DNA of 64,000 nt from Phaseolus vulgaris (GCF_000499845.2 NC_023758.2:18269984-18333983); one strand, 5' to 3'; shown: positions 21,292 through 33,743, numbered from the stretch's first letter. A program made the numbers and translations. Notes: generated from the letters alone by a model not told the origin.

Positions 21292-23577
21292 TCAGTCATC
21301 CAAGTCCATGGGCACGACCTTCCCGTCGACGACGTGGTGTGTGGGGTCGCAGTTCGAAAGGTTGATGCCAGGATTCTCGCAGGACGCCTGGGACAGGGCC
21401 TCTTGGAACCCTTCCTCGAAAGTGCCCGCCATCTCCTGGATAAGAGACTTTTTCTCCTTCTCCAGCTCCTCAATGGCGGCATCTCCAGAGGTCACCTGCT
21501 TCTCCAGAGCCTCTTTCTCCACGCGAAGCCGGCTAACCTCGACCTGTAGTTTGTCGTAGTCAGCTCGGAGAAGGTCCATAGCTTTGGTCTGGGTGGCCAT
21601 CTCCCCCTCCATCCGCTCCATCTTGGCAGCCTGTTCGCAGCAACGGTCCTTCAGGTCCTTTTGTGTTTCTGCATCCGTTTTGACCAATTCCTGAAGACCC
21701 GTTACCTGTACTTGGAGAGCAACTTCCCGAGTGTAGAAGCCAGCCTGGAGCTCCAATGCCTCTGCCAGTTGCCTCTCAGTTTCTGCTTTGGACTCTTGTA
21801 TTTGTTTCAGAGAAGTTTGATAAGCTTCGTTCTGGCGTCCCAGGGTCCTCATTTCCTCTTCCAGGGTAGTTGCCTTTGTTTCCAAGGCCTGGAGAGTTTG
21901 AGCTTGCAAGACCGCGTTTCTGGCCTGGGAGCGCCATTCAAGAGCCACCGCCAAGAAGGCCCCCAAGTAGAAAGGCATGCCTTCCCTCCTGTCGGTACCC
22001 TCTGGCATAGTCCCGCCACTGAAACCCCTCATCAGATGCATGATTGGAGGAGGGATGGCGATGAAATCGGGGGCGGCAGCGTCGGGAGCCGGGGATGCAA
22101 TGGTTTCTGGCGGCGGCGGAGGCGGGGCAGATTCGGCGCCTTCGCCCCTTTCCTCTTGGAGTGTCATGGGAGGGAGTGAGGTTGCACTTGGAGGGTTGTC
22201 CATGAAGGGGTTCCCTCCCTGCGGCGACGTCTCTACCAGAAGAGGAACCCGCGCGGATTTTCTTCTTCTGAAGGGTGCCACGCATTCTGAGTCCTCATCA
22301 TCTGATAGAATCTCCAAAACCCTTTTCCCTTTGTCAAGAGGGGTTGGAGCCGGTGACGAGGCAACAGCTAGGGGAACGGCGGCGATAGGCGGAGGAGAGT
22401 TGGGAGTTGGAAGCGCTTTGGAGCCAGGTGGAGATGACGGAGATGGGCTAGAGGGAGCTTCAGCAGTGACTAGAGGTGGCGGTGACAGAATCGGTGGGGG
22501 AACCAGATTGGCAGCAGGGGTGGAGGAGGCGCCCGCCTTGGCGGCGCGTGCCTCCTTCAGTGCTTTCGCCAACATCATTCTCTTAGAAGCGCCCATCACC
22601 GATCCTACATCAAGACAGGCCAAACAGCAAGGATTAGTACTAAAGCGGCTATGCGAATTCACAGTACACGAAGAGACGTGAAATGCAAGTAACATTGTAC
22701 AGCGTAAAACGAGCATAATAGTATGGGGGAGCAAACACTCGATAGCAGGCTATTCACAGCAAGAAAGATGAGGGGAGAGCCCCTTACCAAAATAGGTGGT
22801 CAGGGCGTGAGCATTGTACTCGCTAGCGACCAGCTTCAAGGTATCAAAGACGATCCCCAACCCCGCCAAGGCTTTGCTTACCTCCCTATCGGCGGGAGAT
22901 AGCTCTTCTAGGGTTTTGGCCCTGAGCAACTTAGGGCGCTCCGTCCAGTAAAGGGGGAAGACATCCAAAGCTGTGGGATCGTGCTTGGCGCAGCACACCC
23001 TGAAGAACTTCCCTTTCCAATTCTTATAAGAATTCTGGAAGAGGGAGAGGAGAATCCTGCCTGCGATCCCGGAAAAGCTTACCCAGAAGCTTTTCCCCTG
23101 CTTTTTCACCTCAAAGAAATGCAGGAAGATATCTACAGAAGGAGGAATGCCCAGGTATCCACAAAGAATTTGAAAGCCCCTCACGAATGCCCAGCTGTTG
23201 GGATGAAGCTGGGCGGGGGCAGTGTTGATTTCAGTAAGAAGCTCCCGTTCGAAGGGAGTGAACGGGAGACGCACTCCTACGCGCTTGAACACGGTCTGGT
23301 ACATGAAGAAGAAGGGTTTCCCCTTTCTAGGTCTGTCGTCCAAACAAACAGGTTCCCCAGGCCTGCCAGGGCGGACGGATATGTGGGCGTCGTGTGTGCG
23401 GCAGAAGGCGTTAAAATTGTACAAATGGGGATCCCCCGGGTGAGCTTCCAGGTCCTGGAAGGAAGTCAGGCTGGTGCATTCACTCAGGAGCTCGTCGGAG
23501 GCCCAGGGGTAGAAGGCTTTGTAGTTGGACTTGGGGGTCGTAGGGGAAAAATCAGGCTCCGCGTTCGCGCGCGTCAT
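21292..23577 (-). CDS. Antisense accessory gene B of E2 (PF04195-like plus coiled coil)
   Basis: Minus-strand gene with ATG at 23577. Coding exon 1 (23577-22788, 790 nt) carries the conserved domain (YKAFYPWASDELL, PFFFMYQTVFKRVGVRLPF, NSWAFVRGFQILCGYLG, PSVDIFLHFFEVKKQ). Inferred donor TTTTG|GTAAGG and acceptor GATGTAG|GATC. Exon 2 (22604-21292, 1313 nt) starts with MGASKRMMLAKALKEA, then a Pro/Ser-rich stretch, a long heptad-like coiled coil (roughly 22000-21420) and a conserved end (NPGINLSNCDP...VVDGKVVPMD). The total is 2103 nt, exactly 701 codons. An apparent 5' UTR intron spans 23805-23593 (donor CAAAG|GTACG, acceptor CTTCAG|CTC). Transcription would start near the 3' LTR and run against gag-pol. 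The function is unknown; the intact frame suggests the gene was under constraint until recently. Confidence 0.78.
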
Positions 23578-23805
23578 GGTGTAGATAAAGAGCTGAAGAA
23601 AGAAGAGAGGAAAAAGGGTTTAGCAAGTGTAGCCATGGCAAGAAAGGGAAAAAAGCCCCAGGAAATGTCACCCACGCGAGAAAAATCAGAGGAGGAAGAA
23701 GAGGTGGAGAGACGCAGTAATACGTGAATAAACAACAGTCCCAGGCAGTTCAATAAATCAATCTATGCGACGAAGGGGAAAGGTCGTGAGTACCCGAGAT
23801 CGTAC

Positions 23806-24292
23806 CTTTGCTATTGGAATGGAGGCAGTAGAAGGGCGCAGGAAGGAGAGAATCGCAGTGGCAGAGAGAAAAGGTTTTCGAAGGCGATGAACAGTGCGAA
23901 GATGCAGAAGAGAATGAATGTAACAGTAGGGAGAGCGCGGGGTTTGGAGTAACTTAAACGTTACAATTCGCAAATCAAGAGGCGCTAACTGAGGGCCGTG
24001 GGATTATGCCACGCGTCAGAGGATCAATTGCCCAAGGGAAACGCAAAGGTCTCTGGAGGATGGCCGCGCGATGGGCCACGTGGCGCGCGATTAAGGGTAG
24101 CCCAAAAGATGTTATCATCATCGTTTCAGGGGAGGTCAAATCAATCAGTAAGGGCGCTCCTAGGGTTCAGAGAGCGTCACGTCAACAATTCGAGAACTGT
24201 CGAGTCAGCAGGGAATGACACGTCCTCAGAATGGCATGTGGACGGCGGGGGCGAGGTTTTAGTCTTTACGCTGAAGACAAGTCTTCAGCTTA
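23806..24292. other. Leader side of antisense gene B, upstream of the PPT
   Basis: Non-coding region between the antisense gene and the PPT; it should hold the antisense promoter and first non-coding exon. No clear TATA box was identified. Confidence 0.4.
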
Positions 24293-24307
24293 AGACTGGG
24301 GGGCTTG
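24293..24307 (+). other. Polypurine tract of E2
   Basis: AGACTGGGGGGCTTG immediately before the 3' LTR. The same core is found at about 846-859 (E1), 43190-43203 (E4) and, in reverse, 47703-47716 (E5). Confidence 0.8.
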
Positions 24308-25531
24308 TGTACCGTCCCGTATCCGGGCGTTGACTAAGTCAAGGTCAAAGTCAACGACTGGAGAGTCAAAGTCAACATAAGGCGTCGCCTAGGTGGTGAG
24401 ACGCCAAGTGCCAGCATCGCCGAGAGGAAGCGTCGCCAAGGCAAGGCGTCGCCTAGTTGAAGAGGTCGCCCAACCAGGGCGTCGCCAGATCAAGCAGTGC
24501 TAAAGTAAGGCAATCACGGTGTGGTTCCCCGATACCCATGGGTAGGAAAGACCATGGAGGGAGCGACGCCGTGGGAAGGCCTCAGGTCCCAATAGCACGG
24601 GGCAGCGATAAAGAGAAGGAAAAGGTGGCTTCAAGGCCATAGTAATAGTACCAGTGAAGGGCAGCCTGACTCGTGAAGTGCTCCTGCCGCCCCAGAGACG
24701 CCCGTGGGGCAGATACGACTCAAGAGGAAAGTCACGCCCAGGGCAACCGGGTGCAGAGTACCAAAGGAAGGCAGATACGCTCTCAAAGTAAGTGACTAGA
24801 TACTTGGGGGCATGAGTTGGCACCCAAAAAGTCACCCCTAGCGCAGTAGCACTCTCAGCAGGAGGACTCACACGTAGAAACGTCCCCAGATGGGCAGAAA
24901 CGCCCCTAGATGGGGTCACGGCGTCGTGAGGCCCTCCACGTGTACAACAGCCATGTCAGAATGGAAACACCCTTTAGTCAGGTGCCAGGTAACTAAGAGT
25001 CATTTCTCAATACAGTTTCCCTTTCGAGCATTCAAGTACTATAATGGCTCCCGAGCGTTTCAACGTCTTAAATACGCTACGTTTTCTAATTAAACGCTTT
25101 AATGAGTGCGTTACGTTTGTGATTAAAAGCGCTTTAAGGCGCTTTAAATGCTTGGGTAGTTTAAATAGCGCGGAGAATGTTGGAAAAAGGGTTGGAACTT
25201 TCGGCAAATTTACCAGAGAACTCTCTAGTTGCTTGCTCGTGCTTCAAGGTTACGTACAAGTGACTGGGGAATATTTTTGCCTGAAAGAGATAACACACAC
25301 ATATACACAGTTCTTTTACCACCTTCAGAGTGCCATACGCGGTGCTCAGACACGTAGGTGGACAGTTTTTGGTGTTTCTTGCTGGCTGACTTGAGCGTCG
25401 GAGTGCACACGGCCGTTAGGGCGCCTCTTTGTCCTGTTTTTTGCAGGAATCCACAGATAACCAGTGGGAAGGAGTCCCTAGCTGACGGTTGAGGTCGCGC
25501 ACGAAGACGTCCCGGTCAACCGGACGGAACA
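24308..25531 (+). repeat. 3' LTR of E2 (1224 bp)
   Basis: Same length as the 5' LTR, with about 11 substitutions, several of them near the 3' end. Starts TGTACCGTCC, ends GACGGAACA. The hairpin CCATGG-N10-CCATGG is at 24536-24557 and the conserved GTCGGAG...GGCGCC...GCAGG block at about 25388-25447. Confidence 0.93.
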
Positions 25532-25536
25532 AGAGC

Positions 25537-26017
25537 AGCCATGCTTGAGAATGGATCACCGAAAATCATGAAGAAAGGGAAAGGTGTGGAGTAAGAGGAA
25601 GGAACTCAAGAAGATGACGGAACAGAAGGAGATACATGGTTATGTGCATCCGCTACAAAATCTACAGGAGAGGGGGGACTAAAGGCGAGAAGTATGTCTA
25701 ATTCCCCTTTACGAAGGAGAAAGAAGAAAATTTTGTCTGAGCTAGGGGATTTGTTACCCAACCCGAGACGGTCAACAAGGATTAGTGCGAGACTTCAGAA
25801 GGCTGGTGCAAACTTGGTTCGTGGGGACGGTGTATCGATGGACTCAATTTCTGATAAGGACATCAATCTTTGCAACTCCCGTTGGTGCTCCTATCGTGCT
25901 GCGGATGATCCTATCAATCTGTGGGAATCTGGAAAGCGGTTTGAGATAGCATGTCGAGGAGATGAAGATGAAGTCATTAATGAATATGTGAGATTGGAAG
26001 CAATGAAGAGGTGGTGA
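25537..26017 (+). pseudogene. LINE ORF1, 3' portion
   Basis: Continues the ORF1 frame after E2. With E2 and one target duplication left out, the codon phase is kept across 11832/25537. One in-frame TAA at 25592-25594 breaks the frame; the rest is open to TGA at 26015-26017, ending with a basic stretch (RRRKKK, RRSTRISARL). It is followed after 34 bp by ORF2, the usual tight ORF1-ORF2 spacing. Confidence 0.7.
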
Positions 26018-26051
26018 ACTGCAATAAGAAGGGTGATGTAAAAGGTGATTA

Positions 26052-29000
26052 ATGTTAATTGTGAATTTCAATATCAGAGGTATCGGGGGGAGCATCAAAA
26101 CAAGTTATTTGAGACGTATCATAGGGAGTGAAGGAGCAGAATTTGTCTGTATTCAAGAAACTAAATCGAAAGTGTTTTCTAATGCTAAGTGCTTTTCTTT
26201 GTGGGGGAATAACAATATTGAGTGGTTACATTACGAAGGTGATAACGGAAGTGGTAGCATTCTGTCAATGTGGCATAAAGAGGCCTTCAGTTACGATAGT
26301 CATGTAATGGGAAAGGGGTTCATTGTGGTGTTTGGTTATTATTCAAAAACCAACATAAGATGTGTAGTGGTAAATGTGTATGTTGCATGTAACCTGAGTG
26401 ATAAGAGGTTACTATGGGAGGAGTTGTCTAATATTAAAGCATCTTCACAGGATATGGTATGGTGTATGTGTGGTGATTTTAATGCCATTAGAAGACGAGG
26501 TGAAAGGAAAGGAAGTAAGGATAGGGTTGACCAATCAAGTGAGATGGATGGGTTTAACAGGTTCATTGATACAAACCTGTTGCTTGATATACCTATTGTG
26601 GGTAAAAAATTCACATGGTTCAAATCTAATGGCTCGGCGAAAAGCAGACTGGATAGGGTGCTTGTTACGGAAGAGTGGTTGGATCATTGGCCTATGAGCA
26701 AACAGTATGTTCAACGAAGGGAAGTATCTGACCATTGTGCTATTGTGGTCAAATCTATGGCTAAAGATTGGGGGCCTAAGCCTTTCCGAACAATCGATGC
26801 CTGGATGTTGGAAAAAGGTTTTAGTGAGATGCTAAAGGAAAAATGGTCCTCTTACGATGTCCAGGGGTGTGAATTCGTTAAGTGTAAAGAGAAGTTGAAG
26901 CGGATGAAGGGTGATCTAAAAGCATGGAATAGGGATGTCTTTCGTAATATTCATTCCAAGAAGAGGGAGATTTTGCAGGCAATTGCGAATTTTGATAACC
27001 AAGACTGTCTCAGTAACCTTACGGAAAGTGATAGGGCCAAGAGGTGTGAGTTGATTGGTTGTCTGAGGGATATTGACAAGAAGCTAGAGTCTGTTATGTG
27101 TCAAAAGGCTAGAGTAAACTGGCTTAAGTATGGGGACTCATGCACTAAGTTCTACTACTCAACTCTGAGGTGGAGACGTCTCAGAAATGAAGTAAAAGGT
27201 GTGGAGGTAGGGGATCAATGGTGTGAGGAACCTAGTACAGTTCGTCTGGAAGCGAAGAAGATCTTTGAGAAGAGGTTTAAAGCAACAAAAGATTTTGGAG
27301 TACATCTTGATGGGGTTGAGTTTAAATCCCTCTCAGAGGAAGACAATGCGAGTTTGATAGCTAGTTTTACTGAGGAAGAAATAAGGAATGCAGTGTGGCA
27401 GTGCGAAGGCACAAAGAGTCCAGGCCCTGATGGGTTCAATTTTAATTTCCTTAAGAAAAGTTGGGATTTCATTAAAGAAGACATTGTGGTTGCGGTGTGT
27501 CTTTTTCATGAGAATGGGTGTATACCGAAGGGCTGTAACGCCTCATTCATAGCTTTGATTCCTAAAGTAAGGGATCCGTCCACTCTTGAGCAATATAGGC
27601 CAATATCTCTAGTGGGTGCTGTGTATAAGAATATAGCAAAGGTGATGGCGGAAAGGATTAAGAAAGTGCTATCGGCTGTTATCGATGAAAGTCAGTCGGC
27701 TTTCTTAAAGAACAGAGGAATTCTTGACAGTGTCCTCCTGGCCAATGAAACGGTGGAGGACCTAAAGAGGGGAGGGAGGAGCGATCTGTGTTTAAAAGTG
27801 GACTTTGAAAAAGCGTATGATTCAGTAAGATGGGAGTTCCTTTATGATATGCTACAGAGGTTGGGGTTTCATAAGAGGTGGATTATGTGGGTTCAGGGGT
27901 GTCTGGAAAGTGCCACGGTGTCAGTACTCGTAAATGGGAGTCCCACGGAAGAATTTAAACTTTCAAGGGGGCTAAGGCAGGGTGACCCTTTAGCTCCATT
28001 TCTCTTTTTAGTGGTTGCTGAAGGCATGGCAGGGCTAGTAAGGCAAGCTGTGAAGGTTGATTTATTAAAGGGCCTTAAGATCGGATGAAAGGAGGTTGAA
28101 TTGAGTCTTCTCCAATTTGTAGATGACACCTTGTTCCTATGTGAGAATTCTTATGCCAATATAGTCACTCTCAAGGCTATCCTTAGGGGATTTGAGCTGG
28201 CATCTAGCCTGAAGATCAATTTCCATAAGTCGAAGATAACTGGTATCAATGTTCTCCAACGAGATTTGGAGTGTCACGCAAAGAATTTGAATTGTGATCA
28301 AATGGGAATCCCGTTTACGTACTTGGGATTAGAAGTGGGGGGTAATCCAAGGAAGAAGAAGTTTTGGGAGCCGGTTCTGAACAAGCTGAAATTAAGGCTT
28401 AGTGTATGGAAAGGGCGATTTTTGTCTATGGCTGGTAGAATTTGTTTAATAAAATCTGTTATCACGACTATTCCGCTCTACCATTTGTCTCTCTTCAAAG
28501 CACCGGACTCGGTGTGCAAAAGTATCATAAGCATCCAAAGAAGGTTCCTTTGGGGATGGGGCAAGGAGAAGATACCGATATCATGGGTAAGCTGGAAAAT
28601 CATATGTAAACCGAGAGAGGAAGGTGGTCTAGGTATAAGAGACATTCTGAAGTTTAATGTAGCACTTCTATCCAAGTGGAGATGGCGGTGTATTTCGAGT
28701 GAGAAAGGAAAATGGAAAGAATGCCTGGACTCTAAGTATGATCTGAAACACGGTGGTAATCATACATCTATGAGACTACAATCTTGGTGGTGGAAAGACC
28801 TTGGGAAGGTCTGTGGGGAGGGCGACGGAGATGGGTGGTTTCAAGAAGCTGTGGGGTGGAAAGTAGGAAGGGGTGATAAAGCAAGGTTTTGGGAGGATGT
28901 ATGGATCGGAAATGTCAACTTAAAGACATTGTTCCCTAGACTGTATTTTGTGTCGTTGAACCAAGGTCAGAAGGTGGATGAGGTAGGTATGTGGGACGAC

Positions 29001-29759
29001 GCGAGGTGGAGGTGGTGTTTAAGATGGAGGCATGCAAGATTTGAGTGGGAAATCCCGATGGAAGAGGAGCTCGGTATACTCTTAACTAGAGCCATCATCA
29101 TTAAGGATGTAAAGGATATACAGGTATGGTCATGTGATGAATCTGGATGTTATAATGTGAGTTCTGCTTATGTTTGCCTTGATGAAATTGATAGGGGACC
29201 ACACTATGATGCCTTTAAGTATTTATGGAAGGCTAAGGCGTTCCCTAACGTGTTAACCACAACATGGAGGGTTTTGTTGGGCAAAATGTCATCTAGGGTG
29301 TCTTTGGGAAGGAGAGGAGTTGTGTTAAGCACACTAGTGTGTCCGATATGTCAGATAAAGGAGGAATCATGTCAGCATCTGTTCTTGGAATGTAAGATTG
29401 CACTACGTGTATGGGCTTTATGCTTCAGATGGATTGGATTAGTGTTTGTCCAACATAATGACATTATGGCCCACTTTATGAGTTTCCATTTAATACAGAG
29501 CAGTAATATACAAAATGAGGTTTGGAAAGGTGTGTGGGCAGCCATAGTACGGTGCCTATGGGAGCATAGAAACTTAGTGGTGTTCAATCAAGGAGTAGCT
29601 TATGCGGAAGAAGTGTTTCACAATGCCCAACTCAAATCGTGGTTATGGCTGAAAAATAAGGCACAACATTTCAATTATTCTTTTGCTGAATGGATGGTGA
29701 ATCCTCTGGTGTGCATCACCAGTTCCAAAGGAGTAAGGCTGAAGACATGTATTATGTAG
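26052..29759 (+). pseudogene. LINE ORF2: endonuclease, reverse transcriptase, zinc-finger region; one in-frame stop
   Basis: A single frame from ATG 26052 to TAG 29759, broken only by TGA at 28086-28088. The N-terminus is an APE-type endonuclease (NFNIRGIGG, QETKSK near residue 37, GDFNAIRRRGER near 142, SDHCAIV near 228). The RT follows: KSPGPDGF near residue 456, IALIPK, YRPISLV, DFEKAYD, GLRQGDPLAPFLF, then FVDD just after the stop (in place of the usual FADD), and the thumb region. The C-terminal zf-RVT region has CPIC...CQHLFLEC near 29340-29390. This protein would nick target DNA and reverse-transcribe the LINE RNA. The TGA lies just before the catalytic FVDD and should inactivate the RT. 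Length (about 1,235 codons) is normal for plant LINEs. Confidence 0.9.
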
Positions 29760-30871
29760 CGAAGGTATAAGGGGAAGGGGAAAAGCTGGCTGAATGCAGT
29801 TTTGGAGCAGGCTTTCATTCGAAGGAAGGAGTGTCTTGGACCACATTATGAATATGTAAAGCATTGGATGCTCGTGGGGGTTGACAGAGTAGGTGAAATG
29901 CTGGATGCAGGGAGAGAATACCTTGGCATAGGATCTCAGGCAATATGCTGCAGTAGTGGTTTTACTGCAACCTGCAGGGATAATGACTCATTCCAGGTGT
30001 GAGGTGGACTGGTGTTAGAGGGTCCAATGCTTAGCTGTTTGTTACACTTGCTAGGATGCCACTGCAGATTCAAAGACCCTAAAAGGGATTTGATGTCTGA
30101 GAGGTGTGCACGGTTGGCTTTTGGCACCACATGGTTCGGCTTTTAAGTGTGGAATTACAATTAGTGGTTCGTCTTTTTTGGGCTGGAAAAGGAACAATTG
30201 ATACCCATATAGAGCAGTATATGGCCCTCTTATATCAGCTACACTTGTCACTCGAGTAAACACAACTAACTGAGAGGATCCAAGTAAGACGGATCTAGGT
30301 AGCATGGCTGTAGGGGCTGTAATTGGGGTAACAGTTACTGCAATTGTATCTGTCATCCTTACTGTAAGTGGCTGGAGACTTCATACTGGAAAAGAAATTA
30401 ATTGGCAAAAGGTGATAAACCAATTGCATGGCCAACACCTATGAATGAGGACCTATTCAGACTAGATGCTGCGCAGGGACCTATTAGGATTTGTGTTGTG
30501 TACTGTTATAAATGCCTTGGTGTTGTCTCAAATGTGAACCTGGGTTCTGAAGTAGTGAAAAAGAATGTTTATTGACGTAGCTGTTTGAGTTGGGGGAGTT
30601 GGCTTAAACTGGAAGTGGCCATCCTGGGCAGTGTGCGGCTGCTGCAAGCTGATAGCTTAGTGCTTTGCAAGATTGCAGCAGTAATCAAGTCATGAGCGAA
30701 GAAGGCAGAAGTAGACAGCTTTCCAGCTTAAGCCCTGTAGTGTTAAGAGATTCAAACTGTAACTCTGTTTTGTACTGTTGTTCGCTTAACTGCAGAGTGG
30801 TCTTGTAAAAGGGTTGGGACACCCCTTATGTGTCTCTATTTATTCTATTAATTTATTGCTGATAAAAAAAA
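29760..30871 (+). other. LINE 3' UTR and A-rich tail
   Basis: Non-coding sequence after ORF2, ending TTTATTGCTGATAAAAAAAA and then the proposed target duplication ATAATCTGA. A similar end, CTGATAAAAAAAA, appears at 45221-45234 in the micro-insertion near the peptide gene. Confidence 0.7.
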
Positions 30872-30880
30872 ATAATCTGA

Positions 30881-32517
30881 CGAGGTTGCTGTCTAAAGTG
30901 CAGGAGAATTTGTAGTCTTGGAGACAGCCAGGGGAGCTCCTACTTACAGGCACAAAAGCTACTGTCTGAAGTGGATTATAGTGACAAAAACAACAACCTC
31001 TATATTGCTGTTATGCTTAGAGTGTTGGTGGGATGGTTATGCTAAGGGAGTTTTTGCAGGTTTATACTCTAAAGGGGAGCCAACCTCTCAATGGTGAAGG
31101 TGGTGGTTTCTCTGTAGCTGAGGCATGCTCCCTTGAGGAATCCAGAGTAAACTATAGTAGTTGTACCGACCAGTCCTCGGACGTCGTTGACTGCTAGTAG
31201 TGGTGGGCCACGTAAGCTGGACCCCACAAGCAGCATGGGCCAATGCCTCGTAGACGGCACGCCCAAGGTGCCGATGAGTGGTCAGACGTCGATCACCGGG
31301 ATGTGCTGATGTGACATTGGACATCGGCGACTCAAAAAACGAAGCTGGACCACGAGGGGTGGATCCCAGACAAGACACCAGTTATCAGTAGGGGGAAGCC
31401 TAGATCACGAGGGGTCTATGCGTGTGGCATGAATGGCGCATTCCGGCGCAACACAAGTAAAGAACCACTGGATACGTTAAGGCCCATTAGGGTTGCGTTC
31501 CAGGGGTAGGCTGCATGCATGGCACGTGAACAGCTAGGGCACCCCCAGGACGGATGACCCCAGAGATTAGGTGTACAAGTTGGTATCCAGGAGGTCATTC
31601 CGTCAGAGGTTGCACTCCAGTAAGGGAGCCTTACGCGCTAGATTGCCCTAAGATTGGGTGATAGCGGCGCTAAGGCATACCCTCAGAAACCCTAAATGCG
31701 AGTAGCGAAAACAGTGGAAACCCTAGACTATATAAAGGGTAGTAATAAACCTCATAAGGTACGCGAGTTTTACACAGCTTTTACACATAGTTCTTGAGAG
31801 AAGAACGATTACACACCCTACTGTTTCTTGGCCCTAGTATTAACTTTAGCGTCGGAGTGCAAACGGCCTATAGGGCGCCTCTTTGTCTTTGCATGTTCAG
31901 GGTGTTTGATCGAAAGAAAGCACAAACGAAGGCAGAGAGAATTGGGCGTGTGATCGTCGTAGAAGTACGAAGGCAATCGAGTCAATTGGCAGGAACAGTA
32001 ATAGGAGTGCTGTTTTGCTCTAGTTATGTGCAGATACCCTTATGTTGTCTCTTCTCTGGTTTTGGTGGGCTTGTTGTAGGAAAATGAAGTACTTTTGGAG
32101 TTATGTGAAGGAAGCAGCAGTTCAACATTTAGACCAGCAAGCTACTTGCGTGGAAAAGTCCCTGATCAAGGAACTTATAGAGCTAAGCATTCGGTCAACC
32201 TTTGCTTTGGTGTCATAAGGGATTTATGCAGATTTTTAGTGCATAATTTTGGAGCAACCAAGCAACCCAATTACACTTATTTATTTTTATTTTTTTTTGG
32301 TTGCCTCTGTTTGTTTTTTTATGTAAAATTTGGTTTTTTATAAAAGTTAAGATACCTCTAAATATCTCTTAGTTTAATTTTATTCTTTATCCATAAAAAA
32401 TATAAAAAAGCAAACGAGGTTAAATCTATAACCTCTTGTATATATTTTTTAGGAAAATCTACATTAATAAGGAACAGATTTTTTTATCAATATAATAAAA
32501 TTTTATCTTTTAATTAT
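30881..32517. other. Old flanking sequence interrupted by solo LTR E3
   Basis: Two non-coding pieces (30881-31161 and 31998-32517) that read as one segment when the solo LTR is ignored. The left piece may be the continuation of the old LINE flank ending at 10160. The right part becomes very AT-rich. I see no gene here. Confidence 0.45.
31162..31997 (+). mobile_element. Solo LTR E3, Tat-type (836 bp)
   Basis: Starts TGTACCGACCAGTCCTCGG and ends GGCAGGAACA, flanked by GTAGT (31157-31161) and GTAAT (31998-32002), a 5-bp target duplication with one mismatch. TATA box TATATAAAGG near 31728. The conserved block GCGTCGGAGTGCAAACGGCC...GGGCGCC lies at about 31842-31895. The start resembles the E5 LTR (minus strand TGTATACCGACCCGTCC). 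Confidence 0.88.
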
Positions 32518-33722
32518 TGATCCGATCGGTCATCGGTAGTCGATGACGTCAGCATCAGAGAACCACGTGGACCACTCGTAGGGTGACACGTGGACCAGGT
32601 GGCAGAGAGGTCGGGGGACGATCGCCAAGAGAGGTGATCGATGGTCAGTAACCAAGTTACCATCGACAGATCAGGCGGCAGAGAGGTCGGGGGATAGATC
32701 ACCCAGAATGGTGATCGGTGGTCAGTAGCCAAGTGACCACCAGCAGATCAGTTCCTAGACTCGCGCCTGGAGGCAGAGCGCGATAAGCGAATAAACACTG
32801 ATCAGTCATCGGGTGTACTGTCGTCGGGGTCTCGTGTTACACGCAGTTAAACGGGGACTAAGGTTCCCAGCGAGAGCGTTACGCATGGACCTCGCATGAG
32901 CACACCTCAAGGAATCGTGCACGAGAGTGGCCTGAGGGAACTAGTAAGCCAGTCGGTGATTGGTGATTCCCTCAACCCATTACGTGCGTGTCATCCTGAA
33001 GGGTAAGTCGCCTACGCAGAGAGTAACGTTTGGTGAGTGTGCCTAGACCAGCCACACCCGACGTTCTCCTAAGAGTATGCAATTTACCCAGATAAGAGAA
33101 GCATCCTAAGTTACTCCGCAAGGGCGTAACTTAGGCAGACAAAGAGAGGCGCTAGAGCCCTTCCAGTAAGTGACACGTGTGTGGTTAGATGTGAGTTGCA
33201 GGCCTCCACGTGTCATCATCTGAGAGGGGTGCGGTCCAGACAAAAGAGCACTCCGTACCGCTAAAGGTACAGACAGGCGCAGCCAAGCGCAGACATGCGC
33301 AGACTCTCACGCTCCCCATTGCTGATTCTGAAGGTACGCTTTCTCTGAAAAGCGTAACAGGGTTCTGACACATGCCAGAAAAGCATAACAGAATTCTGTT
33401 ATGCCCAGAAGCAGGGAAAGAGAGATAAAAGGGAGAATCAGAGTGAGAGTGAGGAGAGAGAAAAAAGATAGACGAAAAACAGAGTGCAAGTTTTTTCTCA
33501 CACACACATTACTAGTTTCCAGTTTCTGGTGGTTCTGTTGGACTAACTTGATTGTCGGAGTGCAAACGGCCGCTAGAGGCGCCGTCTGTGTGTTTTGCAG
33601 GTCACATTTGAAGACATCTGAGAGAAAGTTCGGGGTGTGATTCCGCAGAAGACGCAGTCGCGTAGACGGGGCAGAGAGTGCCATGAAGCGATTCCTCCAC
33701 GTTCGAGTTGCCGTCAGGATCA
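32518..33722 (+). repeat. 5' LTR of E4 (1205 bp)
   Basis: Starts TGATCCGATCGG and ends GTCAGGATCA. TATA-like GATAAAAGG near 33424. Conserved GTCGGAGTGCAAACGGCCGC...GGCGCC...TTTTGCAGG block at about 33545-33601. Confidence 0.92.
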
Positions 33723-33743
33723 TTTGGCGCCCACCGTGGGGCC
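33723..33743 (+). other. Primer binding site of E4
   Basis: TTTGGCGCCCACCGTGGGG directly after the 5' LTR, identical to E2. Confidence 0.8.

Larger units (their letters stand above)
11833..25531 (+). mobile_element. Tat-type Ty3/gypsy retrotransposon E2, complete
   Basis: A 13,699-bp element with two 1224-bp LTRs, PBS, gag-pol, two antisense accessory genes and a PPT. Flanks are GGAGC (11828-11832) and AGAGC (25532-25536), a 5-bp target duplication with one mismatch. I count about 11 differences between the LTRs (about 0.9 percent), so insertion was recent. Unlike E4 and E5 it carries two accessory-gene modules separated by LTR-like sequence (20007-21291), which suggests a mosaic origin. Confidence 0.9.
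10161..30871 (+). mobile_element. LINE retrotransposon, split by Tat element E2
   Basis: A plant LINE with ORF1 (RRM type), ORF2 (endonuclease, RT, C-terminal zinc-finger region), a 3' UTR and a GATAAAAAAAA tail ending near 30871. The 9-bp repeat ATAATCTGA occurs at 10152-10160 and directly after the tail at 30872-30880; I take this as the target duplication. If so, the LINE is 5'-truncated just inside ORF1. The 13.7-kb Tat element at 11833-25531 lies inside ORF1; leaving it out, the ORF1 frame continues across the junction. About 7 kb is LINE sequence. Confidence 0.75.

Noticed and set aside
31069..31598. Minus ORFs across solo LTR E3
   Set aside because: Chance frames in LTR sequence.
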